Part shown: piece after piece, positions 43,137 through 51,965 of the stretch
Numbering within the stretch: position 1 is the stretch's first letter
How the letters are laid out: each line of letters opens with the position of its first letter
Assembly (NCBI RefSeq): GCF_004363555.1
Contig: NZ_SNZJ01000014.1
Span: 1-64,000 of the forward strand
Direction: 5' to 3'
DNA: 64,000 nt
Origin: Halomonas ventosae
GTDB lineage: Bacteria > Pseudomonadota > Gammaproteobacteria > Pseudomonadales > Halomonadaceae
Translations under genes and position numbers: made by a program
Notes under the pieces: generated by a model
Told to the model about the DNA's origin: nothing
The model's database searches: none
Seen by the model: only the letters and a program-made list of their open reading frames with translations

Positions 43137-44282
43137 ATGGAAAAAACCACGCTTCGAACGCTCGAAACACCGTGTCTAATGCTTGATGCGGACCGCATGG
43201 GCCGCAATGTCCAGCGTCTGAAATCCCACCTGGCCACCCTTGCGCTCGGGTTGCGGCCGCATCTGAAAACAGGGAAGTCGGTGGAGGTGGCCCGCCGGGT
43301 CATGATGAGCGATGCAGGTCCGGCAACGGTTTCGACGTTGAAGGAGGCGGAGCAATTCGCTGCCGCCGGTGTGCGCGACATCATCTATGCTGTCGGCATC
43401 GCGCCCGGGAAATTGTACCGAGTCCTGGCCCTGCGCGCAGCGGGTGTGGACCTTGCCGTCATTCTCGATAGTGTCGAACAAGCGCGCTTTGTGGCCGACG
43501 CTTCTCGCGAAGCAAAAACGCGCATTCCGGCGCTGATTGAAATCGATTGCGACGGCCATCGTTCGGGCGTGCTGCCGGACGAAACCGAAAGACTTGTTGA
43601 GATCGGCCGCGTCCTTCACGACGGGAGAGCTGAGTTGCGCGGGGTGCTCACTCATGCCGGCGGCAGCTATTCCGCTCGGGACCAGGCGTCGCTCGAGCAG
43701 TGTGCCGAAGAGGAGCGCGCGGGGGCGGTCAAGGCGGCGGAAGTCCTGCGTGAAGCAGGGTTGCCATGCCCTGTGGTCAGTGTGGGGTCCACGCCCACGG
43801 CCCATTTCAGCCGGGACCTCAGCGGAGTCACCGAAGTCAGGGCCGGCGTTTTCGTCTTCTTTGACCTGGTCATGGCCGGCATTGGCGTCTGCACGGTGGA
43901 CGATATCGCCCTCTCGGTACTGACAACGGTTATCGGGCACCAGCCGGACAAGGGCTGGATTCTCGTCGATGCGGGCTGGATGGCCATGTCACGGGATCGC
44001 GGCACCGCCAAGCAGGAGGTCGATCAGGGGTACGGTCTGGTCTGCGACGTGCACGGCAAGCCCTATGACGACCTGATCGTGGCGGACGCCAATCAGGAGC
44101 ACGGTGTCATCGCCCTGCGCCCCGGATCAGAGGGCATCCTTCCCGATCTGCCGATCGGTACTCGGGTCCGCATCCTGCCCAACCATGCCTGCGCCACCGG
44201 CGCCCAGTATGACAGCTATCATGTGGTTCGCGACGGTTCCGATGTCATTGAGGCCGAATGGCCGCGATTTGGAGGCTGGTGA
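43137..44282 (+). CDS. D-threonine aldolase/D-serine dehydratase (DSD1)-type PLP enzyme
   Basis: From ATG 43137 the gene gives 381 aa, near family length. It begins with LETPCLMLDADRMGRNVQRL and the PLP-lysine region LRPHLKTGKSVE (K44). It then has the alanine-racemase-like barrel with VSVGSTPTAHF and a C-terminal metal-site pattern with NQEHGVIAL and LPNHACATG (His and Cys ligands), as in D-threonine aldolases and DSD1-type D-serine dehydratases. It cleaves or dehydrates a D-beta-hydroxy amino acid. The frame extends 126 bp upstream, with another ATG at 43086. It overlaps ridA by 1 bp. Confidence 0.85.
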   Translation: MEKTTLRTLETPCLMLDADRMGRNVQRLKSHLATLALGLRPHLKTGKSVEVARRVMMSDAGPATVSTLKEAEQFAAAGVRDIIYAVGIAPGKLYRVLALRAAGVDLAVILDSVEQARFVADASREAKTRIPALIEIDCDGHRSGVLPDETERLVEIGRVLHDGRAELRGVLTHAGGSYSARDQASLEQCAEEERAGAVKAAEVLREAGLPCPVVSVGSTPTAHFSRDLSGVTEVRAGVFVFFDLVMAGIGVCTVDDIALSVLTTVIGHQPDKGWILVDAGWMAMSRDRGTAKQEVDQGYGLVCDVHGKPYDDLIVADANQEHGVIALRPGSEGILPDLPIGTRVRILPNHACATGAQYDSYHVVRDGSDVIEAEWPRFGGW

Positions 44283-44689
44283 TGAGCGATAGCAGCCAAT
44301 CCGATATTGTGACAGTCATGACGGATCGGGCCCCTGCGCCGGCCGGTCACTATTTCCAGGCCACGGTCTGTGGCGGCATGGTCCATGTGTCGGGCCAGCT
44401 GCCGGTCCGTGCCGACGGCACCCATCCTCCCGAGGCGTCTTTCGGCGATCAGGCCCGGCAGGCGCTGGACAATCTGCTGGCGGTGGTCAGGGTGGCCGGC
44501 AGTTCGCCGGAACGTTTATTGAAGGTCACCGCGTATATTGTCGGCGTGGAGAATTGGCCGCACTTTAATTCGGTATTTTCCGAAGCGCTCGGCGACATCA
44601 AGCCAGCCCGGGCGGTGGTGCCCGTTCCAGAATTGCATCATGGCTATCTGGTGGAAGTCGACGCCGTCGCGGCAGTCGATTCGAAATAA
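44282..44689 (+). CDS. RidA-family enamine/imine deaminase
   Basis: The 135-aa protein has the RidA/YjgF signature: VHVSGQLPVRADG, a LDNLLAVVRVAG helix, VENWPHFNSVFSEALG and the conserved Arg in KPARAVVPVPELHHGYLVEVDAVA. RidA proteins hydrolyse 2-aminoacrylate-type enamines and imines made by PLP dehydratases and by flavin oxidases, exactly the two enzymes encoded before it. ATG 44282 overlaps the preceding TGA. The 92 bp to the convergent M20 gene hold no gene. Confidence 0.92.
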   Translation: MSDSSQSDIVTVMTDRAPAPAGHYFQATVCGGMVHVSGQLPVRADGTHPPEASFGDQARQALDNLLAVVRVAGSSPERLLKVTAYIVGVENWPHFNSVFSEALGDIKPARAVVPVPELHHGYLVEVDAVAAVDSK

Positions 44690-44781
44690 TCCGATAGATG
44701 TTAATGGTACGGACGTAAAAGGAGACACCGACTTGTTCGCGCGACTGCGGGAATCAGTCAGTGTCTCATTGGCGCTGGCGA

Positions 44782-45942
44782 TTAGATAGTCAGATGACGT
44801 TCGACGAGTGCGACATGCAGGCGAATCCCGGTCGCCAGGACATCGTCGTTGAAATCGTAATGGGGATGATGCAGCGGTACTTCCCCGTCGCTGCGACCCT
44901 GGCCCAACCAGATATAAGCGCCCTCGCATGCCTGCAGCATGAACGCGAAATCCTCCGAGGTGAATGCCGGATCCGGCGCGAGTTCGGCGTGAGCGACGAT
45001 GGCGGCGGCGGCGAGGGCTTCGTCGGCGGCGGCGGCGTTATTGATCGTCGCCGGGTAGTAGCGATTGTAGGTCACGGTCATCCGTGTACCGCTGGCCAGG
45101 GCCACGCCTTCGGCGACTTGCCGCAGGGCTTCCTCGATCCTGTCCTGCACCGCGCTATCGAAGGTGCGGACCGTGCCGACAACGCGGACCGCAGCGGGCA
45201 GGACGTTGTGCGAACTGCCGCCCGCAATCTGGGTCACCGAGAGCACCGCCGTGGACATTGGCGGAATCCGGCGTGACACCAGCGCGTTGAGCTGGGTGAC
45301 CAAGTCGCTTGCCGCCAGGATGGCGTCCGGTGTCTGGTGGGGCATCGCGGCATGGGCGCCGCGCCCCTCCACCAGGATGTCGAACTTGTCGGCAGCCGCC
45401 ATGATCGGACCCGGCCGCGTCGACACCGTCCCGGCCGGGAGATCCGGCCAGTTGTGCAAGCCGAAAACCCTGTCGCAGGGAAACCGGTCGAACAGCCCGT
45501 CCTCGACCATGGCCCGGGCGCCACCGTGTCCTTCCTCAGCTGGCTGAAAAATGAAATGAACGGTACCGTCGAAGCGGCGGCTACGCGCCAGCTGCTGGGC
45601 GGCACCCAGCAGCATCGCCACATGCCCGTCATGACCACAGCCATGGAAGATACCCGGGTTGCGGCTGGCGTAAGGCAGGCCGGTCTCCTCATGGATAGGC
45701 AGCGCGTCCATGTCGGCGCGCAAGCCAATGGCGCGATCGGAATTGCCCACCTTCAGGGACGCGACGACACCGGTTGCACCGATACCCGTGTGCACCTCTA
45801 GCCCGAGCTGGCGCAAAGCCTCTTCAATCTTGTTCGCCGTGCGGTACTCTTCGTAGGCCAGTTCGGGGTTTGCATGAATATCACGACGAAACGACACCAG
45901 CGGCGCCACCAGATCGTCGATTTCCGCTATTTTTTTAGACAT
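44782..45942 (-). CDS. M20 family amidohydrolase (N-acyl amino acid/hippurate hydrolase type)
   Basis: The 386-aa enzyme has the dinuclear metal site of M20D peptidases: GLRADMDALPI, GCGHDGHVAMLLG, FIFQPAEEGHGGARAM, FGLHNWP and a C-terminal TSEDFAFML with HHPHYDFND. It removes acyl groups from N-acyl amino acids or amides. It is divergent from the GNAT gene at 46302. The opposing chemistry (deacylase here, N-acetyltransferases there) suggests that an acylated intermediate is made and later released (inference). Confidence 0.9.
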   Translation of the reverse strand: MSKKIAEIDDLVAPLVSFRRDIHANPELAYEEYRTANKIEEALRQLGLEVHTGIGATGVVASLKVGNSDRAIGLRADMDALPIHEETGLPYASRNPGIFHGCGHDGHVAMLLGAAQQLARSRRFDGTVHFIFQPAEEGHGGARAMVEDGLFDRFPCDRVFGLHNWPDLPAGTVSTRPGPIMAAADKFDILVEGRGAHAAMPHQTPDAILAASDLVTQLNALVSRRIPPMSTAVLSVTQIAGGSSHNVLPAAVRVVGTVRTFDSAVQDRIEEALRQVAEGVALASGTRMTVTYNRYYPATINNAAAADEALAAAAIVAHAELAPDPAFTSEDFAFMLQACEGAYIWLGQGRSDGEVPLHHPHYDFNDDVLATGIRLHVALVERHLTI

Positions 45943-46121
45943 TATCCAGCCTCCGTCGGGCAGCTTCAGCCATGTTCCGGTACCTGACCCTGCTGGTTGC
46001 CGGATAGGTATCGAATGAGATTAACGATCGGCAGCGCTGCTGCAATTTCACTGTATGCGCGTATGTGAAGAGGGAAACGAATGAATAATCCACCTGTTTA
46101 TTTTACTACACTATGAGATTC

Positions 46122-46169
46122 ACTGCGCGAGATCACTGCCAATATACTGCGCGAGATCCCAATCAATAT
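46122..46169. repeat. 24-bp tandem direct repeat in a divergent promoter region
   Basis: Two copies lie head to tail at 46122-46145 and 46146-46169. Each starts with ACTGCGCGAGATC and ends in CAATAT, differing only in the middle. It lies in the 359-bp gap between the divergent M20 and GNAT genes, which otherwise holds no gene. This is a good candidate operator for a regulator of both units, for example the linked Lrp/AsnC protein. Confidence 0.7.
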
Positions 46170-46301
46170 CCTGCTATTATCGAGTACGCCTATGGCATAT
46201 TCTACCGTTAACCCTGTGAAAGCAGCAGCCTATGCCGCCTGGTGTGAAGTATGCTTACTGCCTATCAGAAACAGCATGTTGGGAACCGGAAGGAGACCCT
46301 G

Positions 46302-47165
46302 ATGTCATTTGCGACCGCAGCAGTTCGAGTCCAGTATCGCCCCATGCTGGAAAGTGACTTCCCGGCAGCGCACGCCCTTTCCCAGGCGGTGCACTGGCGG
46401 CACCGGGCGGAAGACTGGCAACTCCTGCACTACCTCGGTAGCGGCTTCGTTGCCGAATGCGACGGCGACGTGATTGGTACCGCGTTGTGGTGGCCTCATG
46501 GCGACGACCATGCGTCGCTCGGCATGGTCATCGTCTCACCGGAGGCCCAGGGGCGGGGCATTGGGGGCGAGCTGATGAACCGGCTGCTCGAGGCGATCGG
46601 CGAGCGTAACACCCTGCTCCACGCCACACCGGCCGGGCAGCCGCTCTACGAAAAGCTCGGCTTCGAGGTGATCGGCAGGGTCTACCAGCACCAGGGCGCG
46701 GTCGTTCCCCGCACTCCCGTTGCACCGCCCCAGGGCACGCGCCTGCGGTCGGCCGAGGCGGGCGATGGCGTCGCGCTGGCGGAGCTGGCGTCCCGCGCCG
46801 CCGGCATGGCGCGTACACGGGTCGTGAACGAGCTGCTGCGCACCGCCGAAGGCGTCGTCATCGAAGACGATAACGGCAATCCGGTCGGCTTCGGCATTCT
46901 GCGCAGCTTCGGACAAGGCGACATCATCGGTCCGGTGGTCGCTCCCGATGCAGAGCACGCCCGCGCGCTGCTCAGCCACTTGGCGGCGAAGCGCACCGGC
47001 GCCTTCGTGCGTATCGACATGTGCGATGAGCACGGGCTGGATTCCTTGCTGAGCGAGCTGGGGCTGGCCCACGTCGATACCCCGGTGGCCATGATTCGGG
47101 GCGAGCCTCAGCAGGCGGACCTCGGCATCCGCCAGTTCGCCATCGCCAGCCAGGCGTTCTTCTGA
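46302..47165 (+). CDS. two-domain GNAT N-acetyltransferase (copy 1)
   Basis: From ATG 46302 (GGAAGGAGA upstream) the gene gives 287 aa. The N-terminal GNAT domain has the acetyl-CoA loop EAQGRGIGGELMNRL and LYEKLGFEVIG. A second GNAT-like half follows (RSAEAGDGVALAELASRAAG ... FGILRSFGQGDIIGPVVA). The same layout occurs in the genes at 47290 and 51966. The substrate is probably a small amine or amino acid (inference). Confidence 0.85.
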   Translation: MSFATAAVRVQYRPMLESDFPAAHALSQAVHWRHRAEDWQLLHYLGSGFVAECDGDVIGTALWWPHGDDHASLGMVIVSPEAQGRGIGGELMNRLLEAIGERNTLLHATPAGQPLYEKLGFEVIGRVYQHQGAVVPRTPVAPPQGTRLRSAEAGDGVALAELASRAAGMARTRVVNELLRTAEGVVIEDDNGNPVGFGILRSFGQGDIIGPVVAPDAEHARALLSHLAAKRTGAFVRIDMCDEHGLDSLLSELGLAHVDTPVAMIRGEPQQADLGIRQFAIASQAFF

Positions 47166-47289
47166 CCCCGGTGAGGGAGCATGCACGCCTTCCTCGCGCG
47201 TACCGTGATCCTCTCCGAACGTGAACGGCACAACTGACACTGGCGCACAATTTACACTGATAGCTAATAAACGGCAGGGATGTGGAAAC

Positions 47290-48156
47290 ATGTCAGAGCG
47301 AACTAACGAAGCGCTAGAGGCACGGACCCCTGAACTGGCACGGTTCACTTCCGTTTACCTGCAACAGGCGCTTGGGCTGTCGTCCGAGTTGGGATGGCCC
47401 TACCGGCTGAAGGATTGGGCCTTCGCCCAAGGCCTGGGAGAGGGCTTCGTGCTCGAACGTGCTGGCAGGCTGATCGGTACGGCCATGCGGTGGCAGTATG
47501 GCCATGCATTCTCCACGCTCGGCATGATCATCGTCGCGAACGCGGCCCAGGGGCACGGCTATGGCGCACGTCTCTTCGACGCGCTGCTGGACGACGCGGG
47601 ATCGCACACCCTCCTACTCAATTCCACAAAGGAAGGGTTGGCGCTCTACGGTCGCCGCGGATTCCTGCCTGTGGGTGAGGTGCATCAGCATCAAGGTGTG
47701 CCCACGCGGGTATTGTCTTCCCCCGAGTTGGGCTGTGTCCGGGCCGCCGAGGTCAGCGAGCTGCCAGTGATCGATCAGTTTGATAGCGAGACGGTTGGCA
47801 TGCCCAGGGGCCGGCTCTTGCAGGGCCTGTCGCAGGCAGGGCGGCTGAGCGTCATTGTCCGTGACGGTGTCGTGACCGGCTACGCCGCCTGCCGGCGCTT
47901 CGGCCGCGGTTATGTGGTCGGTCCCGTGGTGGCGGCCGATATGACGGACGCCCAGGCTCTCATTGAGGAAGCCATTTCCCAACTGCCGGACGTCTTCATC
48001 AGGATAGACATCCCTGCCAGCTCCGGCCTCGGTTCGTGGCTGGAAACAAGAGGCTTGAAGCGCGTCGATACGGTGACGTCCATGGTGCGGGGAGAGGCAC
48101 CGCGGCCTTCCGGAAACGCCCGTTTGTTTGCACTTTGCAGCCAGTCATTGGGTTAG
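47290..48156 (+). CDS. two-domain GNAT N-acetyltransferase (copy 2)
   Basis: The 288-aa protein from ATG 47290 is a paralogue of the preceding one: the acetyl-CoA loop reads AAQGHGYGARLFDALL, followed by LYGRRGFLPVGEVHQHQGVP and the C-terminal FGRGYVVGPVVAADMTDAQA. The two genes are 124 bp apart with no terminator, so a shared transcript is likely. Sequence divergence between the copies is high, suggesting different substrates or subunits. Confidence 0.85.
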   Translation: MSERTNEALEARTPELARFTSVYLQQALGLSSELGWPYRLKDWAFAQGLGEGFVLERAGRLIGTAMRWQYGHAFSTLGMIIVANAAQGHGYGARLFDALLDDAGSHTLLLNSTKEGLALYGRRGFLPVGEVHQHQGVPTRVLSSPELGCVRAAEVSELPVIDQFDSETVGMPRGRLLQGLSQAGRLSVIVRDGVVTGYAACRRFGRGYVVGPVVAADMTDAQALIEEAISQLPDVFIRIDIPASSGLGSWLETRGLKRVDTVTSMVRGEAPRPSGNARLFALCSQSLG

Positions 48157-48167
48157 GAGCACGCCAA

Positions 48168-48257
48168 GTGAGCACCCTTACGTCACTTCACCACGGCTAT
48201 CTGATCGCGATCGAGGCGTTGTCCTCTGAGACCGGCGATACAGTGAGGACCTTATGA
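48168..48257 (+). pseudogene. C-terminal remnant of a RidA-family gene
   Basis: A 29-codon frame from GTG 48168 to TGA 48257 contains SLHHGYLIAIEALS, which matches the end of the intact RidA at 44.6 kb (ELHHGYLVEVDAVA). The rest of the gene is missing. It lies between GNAT copy 2 and the FAD oxidoreductase and overlaps the start of the latter by 4 bp. It marks an older duplication of the oxidase-RidA unit. Confidence 0.6.
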
Positions 48258-49531
48258 AACTCAAGTCGTACTGGCTGGATACCACCCCTGCATTCACCGG
48301 CGTCTCGAAGGAGCCGGTGGCGGGCAAGGCGGATGTGGTCGTCGTCGGGGGCGGGCTCACCGGCTCTTCGGCCGCGCTGGCCCTGGCGAAGAAAGGCGCC
48401 CGCGTCGTGCTTTGCGAGGCGGAGACCGTGGGCAGCGCCGCATCAGGCCGCAACGGCGGCATGTGCAACAATGGTTTCGCCCAAGACTACACCGCCATGG
48501 CGGCGAAGTTGGGCATCGAAACAGCCAACCGCCTCTATCACGCTTTCGATGCCGGGGTGGATACCGTGGAGCGGCTGGTGCACGAAGAGGGAATCGACTG
48601 CAGCTTCGCCCGCACGGGCAAACTCAAGTTGGCCGCGAAACCCGAGCACTACGACAAGCTCGCCCGCACCCAAGAGTTGCTCGCCGCCCAAGCGGATCCC
48701 GACACGCGCATGGTCTCTCGAGCAGACCTGCCGAGCGAGGTGGGTTCGCAGCGCTACTACGGCGGCATGATCTTCGAGAAGGCCGCCGGTATGCATGTCG
48801 GACGCTACGTGACGGGCCTGGCGGAGGCCGCAGCCCGTCGCGGCGTGCAAATCCACCAGCACACGCCCGTCATGGGGCTGCGCCCACTGCCCGGCGGGGG
48901 ACACGAGGTCACCACACCGCAAGGACGCATCACCGCGTCTCAGGTGATGCTCGCCAGCGGCACCTCACATGTGGGCCCGCTGGGCTGGATCCGGCGCCGC
49001 ATCGTGCCGGTGGGGGCCTTCATTATCGTGACCGAGCCGCTGCCGGTCGAGGTGCTGGACCGCCTGCTGCCCACCCGTCGCATGACGGTGGACACCAAGA
49101 ACCTGGTGAACTATTGCCGGGTGACCCCGGACAACCGCTTGCTTTATGGCGGTCGCGCCCGCTTCGCCGTTTCCAATCCGAAGTCGGATGCCGATAGCGG
49201 CGCTATCCTGCGCAAATCCATGGTCGAGATGTTCCCGGAACTGGCCGACGTGCGGATCGACTATTGCTGGGGCGGCATGGTGGATATGACCCGCGATCGC
49301 CTGCCTCGGGCCGGTGAACGCAACGGGATCTTCTATTCTGTGGGTTACAGCGGCCACGGCACGCAGATGGCGACCTACATGGGGACGGTGATGGCCGAGG
49401 TGATGGACGGGCGCACCGAGCTTAATCCGTGGAAAGACTTCGACTGGCCGGCCATTCCCGGTCACTTCGGCCCCCCCTGGTTCTTGCCCATCGTGGGCGC
49501 CTATTTCCGTCTCAAGGATCGATTCCTATGA
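48254..49531 (+). CDS. FAD-dependent oxidoreductase (DAO family, PuuB/OrdL-like)
   Basis: The 425-aa protein has the FAD motif DVVVVGGGLTGSSAALALAKKG, GSAASGRNGGMCNNGFAQ (typical of PuuB/OrdL-type amine oxidases) and the C-terminal YSVGYSGHGTQMATYMG. Such enzymes oxidise gamma-glutamylated or otherwise N-substituted amines, or N-methyl amino acids, to aldehydes. An aldehyde dehydrogenase gene overlaps its stop (ATGA), which fits oxidation of the aldehyde made here. The substrate is unknown. Confidence 0.87.
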   Translation: MKLKSYWLDTTPAFTGVSKEPVAGKADVVVVGGGLTGSSAALALAKKGARVVLCEAETVGSAASGRNGGMCNNGFAQDYTAMAAKLGIETANRLYHAFDAGVDTVERLVHEEGIDCSFARTGKLKLAAKPEHYDKLARTQELLAAQADPDTRMVSRADLPSEVGSQRYYGGMIFEKAAGMHVGRYVTGLAEAAARRGVQIHQHTPVMGLRPLPGGGHEVTTPQGRITASQVMLASGTSHVGPLGWIRRRIVPVGAFIIVTEPLPVEVLDRLLPTRRMTVDTKNLVNYCRVTPDNRLLYGGRARFAVSNPKSDADSGAILRKSMVEMFPELADVRIDYCWGGMVDMTRDRLPRAGERNGIFYSVGYSGHGTQMATYMGTVMAEVMDGRTELNPWKDFDWPAIPGHFGPPWFLPIVGAYFRLKDRFL

Positions 49532-50988
49532 TCTCACCCATCGCACATCTCAGGAACGCGGACCGTCTCGATCGCATGTTCATCGACGGAGAGTGGACCT
49601 TACCCGAACCCTTGACCCGAACCGGTGTCATCGACCCCTCGACGGAGGAGTCCGTCGCCGAGATCGCCTTGGGTAGCAGCACGGATGTCGACACGGCGGT
49701 GGCCGCGGCGAAGCGCGCGTTCGTAGGCTGGGCCGCCACCTCGCCCGAGAGCAGGGCCAAGTTTCTGGATCGCATCCACGCCCTGATCCTCGAAAGGACG
49801 GAACTGTTCGCCCATGCCCTCTCGCTGGAAATGGGTGCGCCCATCGGCTACGCGCGCAGCACTCAGGTAAAGCTTGCGGCGGAGCACATCCGCGTGGCAC
49901 GGGATAATCTGGCCACTTATCCGTTCGTCACCCATCGCGGCACCACGGCCATCCTGCGCGAGCCGATCGGTGTGTGCGGCCTGATCACCCCCTGGAACTG
50001 GCCGCTCTACCAGATCACCGCCAAGGTGGGCCCCGCCCTGGCGGCGGGATGTGCGGTAGTGCTGAAGCCCAGTGAACTGTCGCCCCTGAGCGCCTTGCTC
50101 TTCGCGGAAGTGGTGCGGGACGCCGGCATTCCGGCGGGCGTCTTCAACCTCGTGAACGGTGATGGCCCCGGAGTCGGCGCGGCCCTGTCGGCGCATCCCG
50201 ACGTTGACATGATCTCGCTGACCGGCTCGACCCGGGCCGGTGTCCTGGTGAGCCAGGCGGCCGCCCCGACGGTGAAGCGGGTGGCCCTGGAACTCGGTGG
50301 CAAGTCCCCCAACGTCATCCTGCCGGATGCGGACCTGAGCCGTTCCATCGCCCCCGGCGTGGCGGCCGCGTTCCGCAACCTCGGGCAGTCCTGCAGCGCA
50401 CCAACGCGCATGATCGTGCCCCGCCAGCACCTCCAGGAGGTCGAGCGTCTCGCCTGCGTCGCGGTAGCCGAGATGGTCGTTGGCGATCCGCGCTCAGAGC
50501 AGTCGACCCATGGCCCCGTGGCCAACCGCGCCCAGTTCGAACGGGTGCAGGAGATGATCGCAGTGGGGATCGCCGAGGGCGCACGGCCCGTGTGTGGCGG
50601 CCCTGACCGACCCGAGGGTCTGATCCGGGGTTTCTACGTCCGCCCCACCGTCTTCTCCGACGTGCAGTCTCACATGAAGATCGCTCAGGAGGAGATTTTC
50701 GGGCCGGTCCTCTGTCTCATTCCCTACGACACCATCGATGAGGCCGTGGCTATTGCCAACGACTCCATCTACGGCCTCGGTGCCCATGTCCAGAGCGGGG
50801 ATCTCGAGACCGCACGGTCCGTGGCGGCGCAGATCCGCTCCGGGCAGGTCCACCTCAACTACCCGGCCTGGGACCCCAACGCCCCCTTCGGCGGCTTCAA
50901 GCGTTCGGGAAATGGCCGCGAATACGGCATCGAGGGCATGGAAGAGTATCTGGAAACGAAAGCCGTCGTCGGTTTCCAGTCGGCATAA
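49528..50988 (+). CDS. aldehyde dehydrogenase family protein
   Basis: The 486-aa enzyme has TPWNWPLYQITAKVGPALAA, the general-base Glu in ALELGGKSPN (E255), the catalytic Cys in NLGQSCSAPTRM (C289) and FGGFKRSGNGREYGIEG near the end. It oxidises an aldehyde to the acid with NAD(P)+. ATG 49528 overlaps the oxidoreductase stop, so the two are translationally coupled and likely act in sequence. Close relatives include amine- and betaine-aldehyde type enzymes. Confidence 0.92.
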   Translation: MISPIAHLRNADRLDRMFIDGEWTLPEPLTRTGVIDPSTEESVAEIALGSSTDVDTAVAAAKRAFVGWAATSPESRAKFLDRIHALILERTELFAHALSLEMGAPIGYARSTQVKLAAEHIRVARDNLATYPFVTHRGTTAILREPIGVCGLITPWNWPLYQITAKVGPALAAGCAVVLKPSELSPLSALLFAEVVRDAGIPAGVFNLVNGDGPGVGAALSAHPDVDMISLTGSTRAGVLVSQAAAPTVKRVALELGGKSPNVILPDADLSRSIAPGVAAAFRNLGQSCSAPTRMIVPRQHLQEVERLACVAVAEMVVGDPRSEQSTHGPVANRAQFERVQEMIAVGIAEGARPVCGGPDRPEGLIRGFYVRPTVFSDVQSHMKIAQEEIFGPVLCLIPYDTIDEAVAIANDSIYGLGAHVQSGDLETARSVAAQIRSGQVHLNYPAWDPNAPFGGFKRSGNGREYGIEGMEEYLETKAVVGFQSA

Positions 50989-51064
50989 CGGACCACGACA
51001 GCAGCGGCGCAATGCCATTCACCACCGACATCACCTTCACTTGTGATCAGGCATGGGAACCATC

Positions 51065-51784
51065 ATGACCTTACCCGTAATTCTCAATCGCGCCGGCGGC
51101 GCATCCCTCAGCACCGCATTTCTCAAGAGCTCCATCGGGGAGGCGGACCCCTTCGCGCCGCACCGTGAAATCGCCTGGGACGGCGCAGACGCCATGGCCG
51201 CAGGCCGTGTCAGTTTCGCGGGAGAGCTCAAGGTATCGAACTTCCCGCACACCGAAACCATGGTGGTCGTCGAAGGCGAGCTGACGCTGACCGAAGCCGG
51301 CGCGGAGCCGTTGGTCGTCGGTCCTGGGTGGGGGGGCGTCGTAGGACGCGGAACCGAGGTTCAGATCCAGGCCCAGCCTGGCACCCACTTCGTGTTTTGC
51401 ACGGCGGCCGGGGGGGCTTCGCCCATGCCTGGCATCACCTCGCTTAGTCCAGACGCCAACTTCAAGCCGTCCGCGACCCTGCCGGCGGAAGTCCTGCTTG
51501 GCCCGGCCCCGGAATGCCGTAGCGATAACGTCTTTACCGACGACCAGACACAGACTCTCGCCGGCACGTGGGATTCCACCGGTTATCACCGGATCATTCG
51601 ACCTCAGGGCAAGAATGAGTTCATGTATCTGGTGGCTGGCAGTGTGAAGTTTGCCCTCCCCGATAGCGGTGCGCTGACGGTGAACGCCGGCGAATCCCTC
51701 TTCGTGCCCAAGGGCACCCCCATCGGATGGGAAAGCACCGAGCGCGTAGCGAAGTTCTACGTAGTCCAAGCCGTCCAGGACTGA
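51065..51784 (+). CDS. bicupin-type protein
   Basis: The 239-aa protein (ATG 51065; an ATG at 51053 in frame is an alternative) has two cupin-like halves: FPHTETMVVVEGELTLTEAG with VGPGWGGVV, and KNEFMYLVAGSVKFALPDSG with NAGESLFVPKGTPIGW. The metal-binding His residues are few, so it may be a binding or sensor cupin rather than an oxygenase. It follows the aldehyde dehydrogenase by 76 bp on the same strand. The exact role in the pathway is unknown. Confidence 0.75.
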   Translation: MTLPVILNRAGGASLSTAFLKSSIGEADPFAPHREIAWDGADAMAAGRVSFAGELKVSNFPHTETMVVVEGELTLTEAGAEPLVVGPGWGGVVGRGTEVQIQAQPGTHFVFCTAAGGASPMPGITSLSPDANFKPSATLPAEVLLGPAPECRSDNVFTDDQTQTLAGTWDSTGYHRIIRPQGKNEFMYLVAGSVKFALPDSGALTVNAGESLFVPKGTPIGWESTERVAKFYVVQAVQD

Positions 51785-51965
51785 GACTAGGTGCACCGAA
51801 GAAGATTCGACATATCCTGCCGCCGCGGCCTGTAAACCAGTCATTTTATTGTCGGCCTCTCGGTGTACGCTCTAAGCAATACCACCCACACTTCGCCAAG
51901 ACGCGGGTAGCTATGGTTCTGGCATAGGCACTAAGTACCCGGCAGAAAATGAGAGCGTTTCTAGC

